DNA of 64,000 nucleotides. Origin: Streptomyces albireticuli. Its GTDB lineage: Bacteria > Actinomycetota > Actinomycetes > Streptomycetales > Streptomycetaceae. The position numbers and the translations under genes are program-made. Shown here piece by piece: positions 44,475 to 52,800 of the stretch (its first letter is position 1; each line of letters begins with the position of its first letter). The stretch spans positions 7,278,501 through 7,342,500 of the forward strand of contig NZ_CP021744.1 in the NCBI RefSeq assembly GCF_002192455.1. Reading direction: 5' to 3'. A model generated the notes under the pieces. That model was not told the DNA's origin. It saw only the letters and a list, made by a program, of their open reading frames with translations, and made no database searches.

Positions 44475-46416
44475 CAGCTCAGGAACCGTGATCGTCGGAT
44501 TCGACCTCGGTCACGGCGAGACCGCGCTCGCCAAGGCCTACGCCGACAAGGACTCGGTGCCCGCCGTCATGGACCTCGGCGCCACCGGAGGCGGCAGGCA
44601 GCACGTCACCATGGTCGCCGAACACCCCACGCGGGGCGTGCTGGTCGGCCGGGCGGCCATGGACAACGGGACCACCGGCCTCCAGCTGGCCTTCAAGTCA
44701 CCCGAGTTCGGCCGCGAGGAGGTGCGCCGGCCGACCACCCTCTTCGTGCGGAAGGTCGCCGGGGACGCCGTCGAGCGGGACCAGGACCTGAAGGGCGGCC
44801 GCCCGGTGCGCTGGGTCTTCGGGGCGCCCTCCGGCTGGAACAGGGAGCTGCGCGGGGAGTACGCGGAACTGCTGCGGACGGCGGGGCTGCCGCGGGTGGA
44901 CGTGGTCCCCGAGTCGAGGGCCGCCCTGCTCTACGCCCGTGAATCGGGCGAGGTGAAGATCGAACCGGGGCGGCTCGCGGGCGCGGTGCTCGTCGTGGAC
45001 CTGGGGTCGTCGACCACCGACTTCACCACCGTCCTGGGCCACCGCACGGGCCCGCCCCTCGACACCGGGCTCCCGCTGGGCGCCGGGCTGATCGACCGCA
45101 CGATCCTGGAACAACAGCTGGACCGCAACCCGCAGGGTGAGGCGCTGCGGGAACTGCTCCAGGAGGACCGCTCTGTCCGGCTGGTGCTCGAACTGATGTG
45201 CAGGGAGGTGAAGGAGATCTTCTTCCGCACCGACCGCGGCAAGTTCGCCGCCGACCCCGAGGCGACGGTCGGCACCATACATCCCGTCAAGACGCGCGGC
45301 GGAAGCCTCTACTTCCACATCGAGCTGACGGCCGGGGACATGGCCGCGGTGCTGGACGCCCCGCAGCCCACCCTCGACGGCCGCTCCTGGCGGCAGGCGT
45401 ACCGGGACGCCCTCGACGGCGCGGCGGCGGGACTCGGCGGTCCGCCGGACGCCGTGCTGCTGACCGGCGGAGCCTCCCGGATGCACTTCGTCCAGGAACA
45501 GACCCGCGAGGTCTTCGGCGCGGACCGGGTGTTCCTGGGCACGGAACCCGAGGTGGCGATCGCCCGGGGACTCGCCCTGGCGGGCCGGATGAGCATCCGG
45601 GCGGCCGGATTCCGCACGGACATCCGCCGGCTCCTGGACAGCGACCGCATCGGCTCCCTCGTGGAGGACCGGCTGCCGCAGCTCGCCGAGCGGCTGGGCG
45701 AGGCGGTCGCCGACGGGATGACGGAGCGGCACGTGATCCCGGCCTTCAGGCGCTGGCGGAACGGGCACATCACCACGCTGGACGACATGGCCGCCGGGAT
45801 CTCCCGGTCGCTGCACGCCGAGCTCACCGACCCGGACAACACCCGGCTCCAGGAGGCGATCGCCACCTGGCAGAACGCCCTGCGCCCGGACCTGGAGGAG
45901 CTCACCCGGCCCATCTGCCGGCGCTGGCACCTCGAACCGTCGGCCATGGCACTGCCCACCGTGCGGGTGAACGAGGGGCGGCTGGACGTCCCCGTCGACG
46001 CGGCGGCCGCCACCGAGGTCCTGGACAACATCGCCTCGGTCGTCAACGTGGTGGTCGCGGGCATCGTCGCGACGACGCTCTTCGGCGCCGGCACCGCCAT
46101 CATCGCCGCGACCGGGCCGTTCGCCGTGATCGTGGCCTTCGCCCTGCTGTGGGCCGGCCTCAGCGAGGGCAAGGAGAGGGCGCTCGCCAAGGCCCGGGAG
46201 GCGAACATCCCGCCGATGGCGCGCAAGGTCGGCGGCGAGGCCAGGATGGTCGCCAAGCTCCAGCGGGAGGCCGCCGCCCAGGAGGCGGCGCTGGCCCGCG
46301 CGTTCGGCGAGCAGTTCCTGGAGGACGGCGGGCAGCGGCTCGCCCAGGAGATCTCGAAGGGCATCGCCGAGGACCTGGAGGCCCTGGCGGACGAGGCGGA
46401 ACTGCTCGTGCGCTGA
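44467..46416 (+). CDS. Hsp70-like ATPase with C-terminal hydrophobic hairpin
   Basis: A 649-residue protein. The actin-like ATPase core is intact: phosphate-1 GFDLGHGETALAK (11-23), phosphate-2 VLVVDLGSSTTDF (~174-186) and adenosine motif VLLTGGASRMHF (~330-341). There is no DnaK-type substrate-binding domain. Instead a helical region follows, then two adjoining hydrophobic stretches (~522-541 and ~543-565, rich in Val/Ala/Gly) and a charged helical tail. This layout suggests membrane association or insertion. It is the last gene of the plus-strand operon. Confidence 0.88.
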   Translation: MTDSSGTVIVGFDLGHGETALAKAYADKDSVPAVMDLGATGGGRQHVTMVAEHPTRGVLVGRAAMDNGTTGLQLAFKSPEFGREEVRRPTTLFVRKVAGDAVERDQDLKGGRPVRWVFGAPSGWNRELRGEYAELLRTAGLPRVDVVPESRAALLYARESGEVKIEPGRLAGAVLVVDLGSSTTDFTTVLGHRTGPPLDTGLPLGAGLIDRTILEQQLDRNPQGEALRELLQEDRSVRLVLELMCREVKEIFFRTDRGKFAADPEATVGTIHPVKTRGGSLYFHIELTAGDMAAVLDAPQPTLDGRSWRQAYRDALDGAAAGLGGPPDAVLLTGGASRMHFVQEQTREVFGADRVFLGTEPEVAIARGLALAGRMSIRAAGFRTDIRRLLDSDRIGSLVEDRLPQLAERLGEAVADGMTERHVIPAFRRWRNGHITTLDDMAAGISRSLHAELTDPDNTRLQEAIATWQNALRPDLEELTRPICRRWHLEPSAMALPTVRVNEGRLDVPVDAAAATEVLDNIASVVNVVVAGIVATTLFGAGTAIIAATGPFAVIVAFALLWAGLSEGKERALAKAREANIPPMARKVGGEARMVAKLQREAAAQEAALARAFGEQFLEDGGQRLAQEISKGIAEDLEALADEAELLVR

Positions 46417-46440
46417 GCGGGGTCGCTGGGCGCTCTGCCC

Positions 46441-46750
46441 GGGGGCTCACTGTGCGGGGCCTTGACCGACTCGGTCCGCGGGACGCTCCGCGCGGGGGCT
46501 CGCTGCGCCGGGGTCCCGGCTGCCCCGGCCTGCGGGATGTTCTGCGCGGGAGTTCACTGTGCCGGGGTCTCGGCTGCCTCGGTCCGCCAGATGCCCCGCG
46601 CGGGAGTTCACCGTGCCGGGGTCTCGGTTGATCGGGCCGTCAGATGCCCCGCCCGGGGGCTCGCCGTGGCGGGGTCCCGGCCGCCCCGGGCCGCCGGTCG
46701 ACCCGGCCCGGAGTTCAGCGTGCCGGGGCCCCGCCCGGCCCCTCGTCGCG
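46441..46750. repeat. Degenerate 54-bp tandem repeats between convergent genes
   Basis: Six imperfect units begin with GGG(G/A)(G/T)(C/T)TC at about 46441, 46494, 46548, 46602, 46655 and 46709, a period of 53-54 bases. Each unit holds a GTGCCGGGGTC-like word and a later CGG-CC-CC-rich segment. The array ends at the stop codon of the minus-strand coiled-coil gene. A 54-base period equals 18 codons, so the repeats may derive from coding sequence, but no frame is open with good codon bias through the array. Confidence 0.75.
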
Positions 46751-48121
46751 TCAGGAGAGGACCGTCCGGCCGGGCATCGGCGTTCCCTCCTCCTCGTCCA
46801 GTGCCCGCCGCAGCGCCTCCTCCACGTCCCGCAGCCGCTCCTCGACACCGTCGAGGAGCGCGCGGGCCCGCTCCGGGGCCGTGCCGTCGCCGCCGCCCGC
46901 GTACGCGCCTTTCCAGGGCTCCGGCAGCGACGCCAGCGCGTCGGCCAGCTCCCGGTCGGCCCGGGTACGGGCGGACAGGGCCGCCACGCGCTCCCGGTGC
47001 AGGACGCCGACCTCCGCCAGGCGGGCGGACACCGTGGCGAGCCGCGCCTCCGAACACGCCAGTCGGCCCTCCTCGAAGGCGAGTTCCGCCTGCGCGGCCG
47101 CGGCAGCCTCCAGCGCCGTACGGGCCCGGGGCGCGAGAAGGGCCAGCTGGTCCTGGGTGAGCCGCAGCAGTTCCGCGCAGCCTTCGGCCACCGCCTCCTC
47201 GGTCCCGTCGGCGCGGGACCGGAGGAAGGCCAGCCGCTCCGCGACGGCGGCACGCTGGCCGGCGAGCGCGTCGAGGGCCTCGATCAGCCGTTCCAGACGG
47301 CGGAGTTCGGCGACGCGCTCCCGCAGGGCCGCGTGCTCCGCCAGCCGGCCGCGGAGCTCCTCCTCGGCCTCGGCGAGGCTGTCGAAGTCCGCGCGGGCGG
47401 CGGCAGTCCGCCGCTTCACCTCGCCGAGCTCGCGCTCCCTGTCCCGCAGGTACGCCTCGGTGGACGGGCCCGGCCGCGCCGCCGCCAGCAGCGGCCCGGC
47501 CGCCCGCGACACGCCCTCGGCCTCGGTGAGCGCGTCGTCGAGAAGGAACACCGCTTCGAGACAGCGCGCGGACGGCCCCGCGGGCCGGGCGGGCTCCCCG
47601 GGGTCTTCCAGGGCCTCGGCGGAGGACCGGCTCGGCGTCGACGCCGAACCTGGCCCACGGGGTCCGGTCGGTTCCGCGGCCTTCCCCGCGGCGTCTCCCG
47701 GCGGCCTGCTTCCCTCGGGCCCTGTCCGCCTCCCGGCTTCGAGAAGCCGGCTCGCACGGGATCCCGTCGGGGCCTCGGCCTCTCGCGGGGCCTCTTCCGG
47801 CGGCCGGCCTTCCGTAGACCCCGTCCGCTTCCCGGCTGTCCCCGGGGCCTCCGGCTGCGGGCTCGCATGACCTTCCGCCAGGTCCGCGGCCTCTCGCGCA
47901 GTCACCGTGTGCGGCGGGACGGCGGCCCGCGTCGGCAGGCCGCTCGCCCGCTCATCGCGTTCTGTCCCGCCGTCTCCCTCCGGGCCTCCGTCCGGCAGTC
48001 TTCCCATGGCCCGCGCCGACCAGACCAGCGCCCAGCGCAGGGCGTGCAGCGCCCCCAGGTCGCCGTCCTGGGCCAGCGCCGTGGCGAGCCCTTCCTTCGC
48101 TTCCTCCACCCGATCCGGCAC
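46751..48121 (-). CDS. Coiled-coil protein paired with the degenerate Hsp70-like gene
   Basis: A 456-residue protein. After a short helical start (EEAKEGLATALAQDGDLGALHALRWAL) there is a low-complexity, Pro/Glu/Ala-rich stretch (~45-170), then long helices with heptad-like leucines and alanines (~200-440), for example LAEHAALRERVAELRRLERL. No enzyme motif. Start GTG 48119-48121. It lies 30 bases behind the second Hsp70-like gene. By position it mirrors the GrpE-like/Hsp70 pair on the other strand, so a partner role is possible. Confidence 0.75.
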   Translation of the reverse strand: MPDRVEEAKEGLATALAQDGDLGALHALRWALVWSARAMGRLPDGGPEGDGGTERDERASGLPTRAAVPPHTVTAREAADLAEGHASPQPEAPGTAGKRTGSTEGRPPEEAPREAEAPTGSRASRLLEAGRRTGPEGSRPPGDAAGKAAEPTGPRGPGSASTPSRSSAEALEDPGEPARPAGPSARCLEAVFLLDDALTEAEGVSRAAGPLLAAARPGPSTEAYLRDRERELGEVKRRTAAARADFDSLAEAEEELRGRLAEHAALRERVAELRRLERLIEALDALAGQRAAVAERLAFLRSRADGTEEAVAEGCAELLRLTQDQLALLAPRARTALEAAAAAQAELAFEEGRLACSEARLATVSARLAEVGVLHRERVAALSARTRADRELADALASLPEPWKGAYAGGGDGTAPERARALLDGVEERLRDVEEALRRALDEEEGTPMPGRTVLS

Positions 48122-48151
48122 AGGTCCGCCTCCCTCGCTGTTTCCCGCGAC

Positions 48152-49375
48152 TCACCCGCCGGCCGGCGCGCCCAGCGGGACCAGTGCCGCCTCGCCCCCG
48201 CCGACCGGGCGGAGGACGAGCACACCGAACCCGTGCCGCACCGGGTGCAGTCCCACGTGGTACTTGCCCGCAGGCGGTGCGGCGCAGGGCGGGGTGAGGG
48301 CGCGGCGGGCCCCGCGCCCGTACTCCTGGACCTCCACGCGGAGCCTGAACTCCTCGGCCCGTGGGATCTCGACGACCACCGGGACCCCGTCGGCCGTCAC
48401 CGTCAGGGGCGCCGGGGAACCGGCCTCGGTGAGGGGGATCCGGCGGGCGACCAGCCGGCCCCGGCGGATCTCATGGGCCGGCAGGCCGAGCGTGTGCGGC
48501 GCCGGTTCGGGGGCCCGGACGGCCCCCTCGGCGATCAGCAGGGCCCCGGCCGCCGCCGCGCCGGGCGCCGGGACGTCGACGCGCGGTGCCCCCCACATGG
48601 CCGGCAGACACCGGTCCACGGCGTGCCGGGCGAGCGGGTGCGCGGCCAGCGCGCCGGTGACGACGACCCGGTCCGGGGCGCCGGCGTGGGGGGAGCACCG
48701 GGCCGACAGGGCGGCGCCGGCGGCCCGCAGGGCGTCCGCCACGGGGGCGAAGGCGTCGATCGCCTGACCGGCCGTCACGGCCGGTGACGTGGGAGGGCCG
48801 TCGGCCGGGTGCAGGGGAGCGTCCCGGTAGCGCGGCAGGACCAGGGCCCGGGCCAGCAGGAGCTCGGCCCTCCGCGCGAGATCGCCGCCCGCCCTCCGGT
48901 GGGCCAGGGCGTGGGCGGCGGGGCCGCCCTCGCGCGGCACCCCGGCCGGGCCGGCGGTCGCCGAGTCGGCATGCTCGACGACGGCGCCCGGAGCCCCCGG
49001 CGCACCGGAGACGCGGCAGAGCGTGACGCCGACCCGCTCCGGCCCGATGTCGCAGACCAGCCGTTCGACCGGGCCGTCCACGGGAGCCGGCCCGGCCGAG
49101 CCGGCCAGGACGGCGACCGCGGCGGGTACGAATCGCGGCACGGGAACCGGCACGGCGGAGAGTTCGGCGAAAAGCGCCTCCCGCCGCGCGCAGCCGCTTT
49201 CCGCGCACCATTCCTCCGGTACGGCGATCACGGCACCGGCCATCCCGTTCGCCGCTCTTTCCGCGTGCTCGCGGACGTATGCCGCCATCCCATAGGGGGC
49301 GCATTCCGAAAAACGCGCGCCGTCCGCGTCGCGTATCGCGACCGTTCCCGTCCTGACGTCCATTCCCAGGAACAC
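48152..49375 (-). CDS. Degenerate Hsp70/actin-like protein
   Basis: A 407-residue protein with a recognisable but eroded Hsp70 nucleotide-binding fold. The phosphate-1 loop is FLGMDVRTGTVAIRD, the phosphate-2 loop is VCDIGPERVGVTL and the adenosine motif reads VVVTGALAAHP, lacking the second Gly of the usual TGG. The C-terminal ~110 residues form a beta-rich domain like the Hsp70 substrate-binding strand region (RRIPLTEAGSPAPLTVTADG). GTG 49375 is chosen so that the phosphate-1 strand is complete; ATG 49363 would cut it. It may bind but not turn over ATP. Divergent from the Trypco1 gene. Confidence 0.75.
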   Translation of the reverse strand: MFLGMDVRTGTVAIRDADGARFSECAPYGMAAYVREHAERAANGMAGAVIAVPEEWCAESGCARREALFAELSAVPVPVPRFVPAAVAVLAGSAGPAPVDGPVERLVCDIGPERVGVTLCRVSGAPGAPGAVVEHADSATAGPAGVPREGGPAAHALAHRRAGGDLARRAELLLARALVLPRYRDAPLHPADGPPTSPAVTAGQAIDAFAPVADALRAAGAALSARCSPHAGAPDRVVVTGALAAHPLARHAVDRCLPAMWGAPRVDVPAPGAAAAGALLIAEGAVRAPEPAPHTLGLPAHEIRRGRLVARRIPLTEAGSPAPLTVTADGVPVVVEIPRAEEFRLRVEVQEYGRGARRALTPPCAAPPAGKYHVGLHPVRHGFGVLVLRPVGGGEAALVPLGAPAGG

Positions 49376-49506
49376 GCGCCCAGGTTAACCCGGACCCTCA
49401 TCTTCCGTAAGTTTCCCGGGAGATGACGGCACACCCGGAGGAATATCGGGCGGCGAGCCCTAGAATCGATCCCGTTCCGTTCGACGGGGGAAACGGGGGA
49501 ACGGCG

Positions 49507-49833
49507 ATGAGCGATCTCGTGCGCTTCGAGACGCAGGACGGCTCGTCCATGATTGTCGAGGTCGAGGACACCGCGCCCGGCCTGGAGAATGTCGCCCGCG
49601 ACGACGAAGGACTGCTGACCGCGGGCAGGCGCCTGGACCAGATCCTCTCCGGCAGCAAACCCGCGATCGAGGCACTGCTCGGACTGCTGCGCCAACTGGC
49701 CCCCGACGAGTACGACATCGAATTCGGCATCAAGCTCAACGCCGAGGCGGGCGTCGTGGTGGCCAAGTCCGCGACGGAGGGCCACTTCAACGTCAGGCTC
49801 GGCTGGCGGCGCGCCGGCACCGGCGCCGGGTGA
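49507..49833 (+). CDS. Trypco1 (trypsin-co-occurring, CU044_2847-type) domain protein
   Basis: A 108-residue protein, all of it one small domain ending in the family hallmark EFGIKLNAEAGVVVAKSATEGHFNVRLGW-type strands (near residues 75-102). Such domains are encoded beside trypsin-like proteases in bacterial NTP-dependent conflict systems and are thought to act as regulators or adaptors. The ATG has GGGGGAA upstream, and the protease-STAND gene follows six bases after its stop, so the pair is co-expressed. Confidence 0.88.
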   Translation: MSDLVRFETQDGSSMIVEVEDTAPGLENVARDDEGLLTAGRRLDQILSGSKPAIEALLGLLRQLAPDEYDIEFGIKLNAEAGVVVAKSATEGHFNVRLGWRRAGTGAG

Positions 49834-49839
49834 CCGGCC

Positions 49840-52800
49840 GTGGTGCCGTGGGAGCGGCTGCCCTGGGTCGTCGGCGTCCGGCGCACCCGCGACGGCGCCC
49901 CGAACGGCGTGGGAGTGCTGGTCACGGACCGGCACGTGATCACCTGCGCCCATGTCACCGTGCCCCGGGGCCGCAGGGAACCCCCTGACGGACCGGTCTA
50001 CGTCCGCTTCCAGCACACCGCCGCGGACCCCGTCCCCGCGGTCGTGGCCGAGGGCGGCTGGCACCCCCAGGACAGCCGCGACTGGACGGGCGACGTGGCC
50101 GTCCTCGAACTGCGCGGCCCCCTGCCGCCCGAGGCGCGCCCCGCGCCCCTGGTGTCCACCCAGGACGGCATATGGGGCCACACCTTCCACGCCTACGGAT
50201 ATCCCGAAGGCACTCACAAATGGGGCGGCGTGTCGACGGACGGGCGGTGCGTAGGCCCTGCGGAAACGGAATGGATACAACTCCAGGCCGGTTCCGCGCT
50301 GGGCCAGGAAATCGCCCCCGGATTCTCCGGATCACCGGTATGGGACATGACGCTCGAAGGCGTCATCGGCATCGTCGTCACCCGTGACAGGCCGGGCGAG
50401 AAACGGGACCCGAGGACCGGCTACGCCATCCCGGTCGAGAGGCTCGCCCACTACTGGCCGCCCCTCACCGCACTGATCCGCCGGCCGGAAGCCGCCGAAC
50501 GCCGGGAGAGGCAGGCGGAACAGGACCGGCAGGACCGCCTGGAAAGCCTCCTGGAACTGCCGCTGCGCGCCGACGGACAGCTCCCGAAGATCCGCGAGAT
50601 CCGTTTCTACGACATCGGCGTCACCCCCTCCAAGGACCTCGACCGCGACCCCGACCCGCCGTACGCCCCCCGGCGGCGCGAGGACGCCCTGCTCGACCGC
50701 GCGCTGGCCTCCGCCCCCTTCATCCTGGTCACCGGCGACTCCAAGGCGGGCAAGTCCCGCACCCTGATCGAGCTGCTGCGCCGCCGCCTCCCGGAGGCCC
50801 GGCTCGTGGTGCCCGACCGCACCCCGTCCGCCCCCGGCGCGCTGGCCCGGCTGCGGCTGCCGACCGGCGGGGACCGCGCCGTGCTCTGGCTGGACGACCT
50901 CGACGACTACCTCCAGCCCGGCGGCGTCGACCTCAAGGTCCTGGGCGGCTTCGCCCGGCTCGACCCGCCCGTGACGGTGGTCGCCACCCTCACCTCCGAG
51001 CGGCTCACCCGGGTCCTCTCGGCGAAGGACGAGGTCAGCCGCACCGCCCGCACGGTCCTCGGCCGGGCCACCCGGATCGAGCTCTCCCGGCTCTTCCACG
51101 AGGAGGACCTCCCGGAGGCCCGCCGCCTCTACGAGGACGAGGACTTCACCGACCGCGGCATCGGCGAGCGCATGGTCGCCGCCCCGCTCCTGGAGGAGAC
51201 CTACAACGGCGGCCGGGAAGGCTGCCCCGACGGCTGGGCGGTCGTCCGCGCCGCCGTCGACTGGCAGCGCATGGGCTGCGGGGCGCCCCTCACCGAGAGC
51301 ACGCTCCGCGCGCTCGCCGCCGGCTACCGCGCCGCCGCCCCGCCGCACCGGGTCCTGACGGACGAGGCGTTCCGTACCGGCCTCGCCTGGGCGATGCGGC
51401 CCGTCGCCGGGAGCATCACCCTCCTGGGCCAGTTCCCGGGCGGGACGGAGCCCTCCTACCGTGCGTTCGCCTACCTGCCCGGCTACCTCGACCACCGGCC
51501 CGTCCCCGAGCCCACGGCCGTCCCGGACCACGCCTGGCGGCACGCGGTGGCCACCGTGCCGACGGGCGACCTGCTCGGCGTGGCCTTCGCCGCGTTCACC
51601 CGCGAACAGGGCGACATCGCGGTCCTCGCCCTGGAACGCGCCCACGACAGCGGCGACGGAGACGTCGTGGCCTGGGCGTCGCTCCTGCTGGGCGAGGTCG
51701 CGCTGAACGCACTGGACGTCGCACGGGCCCGGGCGCTGCTGGAGGAGGCCGCCGGGTCCGGCCGCGCCGACGTCGTCCCGCTCGCCCAGGTCGACCTCGC
51801 CGCCGTGCTGAACCTGCTCGGCCGGTGCGAGGAGGCCTGCCACCAACTGGAGCTGGCCCTCGCCTCCCACCACCCCCAGGCCGTGCCGCTGGCCCAGGCC
51901 GGGCTCGGCGGCCTGCTCATCGAACAGGGCGAACCGGAGCGCGCCCGCGGCCTGCTGGAGAGCGCCCTGGCCTCCGGTGACCCGCAGAGCGTGCCGCTGG
52001 CCGAGGCGAACCTCGGCGGCCTGCTGCTCCGGCGGGGCGAGATGTCCGCGCCGCGCGCGGCCGCCAAGGGCAAACCGGGGACGGCCCCCGAGGACCCGCC
52101 CTCACCACCCCTGTCCCGCCCGGCCGACGCGACGTCCCGTACGACCGAACCCGCCCCGCGGCCACGCGGCGAGCCGCCCGGACCCATCACCCTGCCCCGG
52201 GCGGTGCGCGACTCGGCACTCTCCCAGGCCGTGCCGCTGGCCCAGGTGAACCTCAGCGCGCTGCTCCTCGACCGGGGCGAGCTGGACCGCGCCCGTACGC
52301 TGCTGGAGTCGGCGCTGGCCTCCGCGAACCCGATGGTCCTGCCCCTGGCACAGGACGGCCTCGGCCGGCTCCTCGCCCAGCAGGGGGAGTTCGACCTGGC
52401 ACGCCCGCTGGTCGAGGCCGCGGCCGCCTCCCCGTTCGTCTTCGCCGCGCAGAACGCCCAGATCACCGCCGGCTGGATGCTGTGGGTCCAGGGCGACAAG
52501 GAGCGGGGCCGGGCCGCCCTGGAACGGGTCGCGGACCACAGCGACCTGGCGCAGTCCCTGCGCGCCCGGCACCAGCTGGCCCTGCTCCTCGCGACGGACG
52601 GGGACCGGGAGGGCGCCGCCGCCGAGCTCCGGCGGGTGGCCGACTCCGGGCACGAGAGCTGGGCCCTGCTGGCCCGGGTGGACCTGGGGGCCGTCTGGAC
52701 GGCGGACGGCGACCACGAGCGCGCGGCGCGCGTGCTCACCGAGGTCGCCCGGTCCGGCCACCCCGAACAGTCGGCGCGCGCCGCCGATCTGCTCGGCGAC

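Noticed and set aside
46441..46750. CRISPR array
   Set aside because: The repeats are contiguous and degenerate, with no unique spacers and no cas genes nearby.
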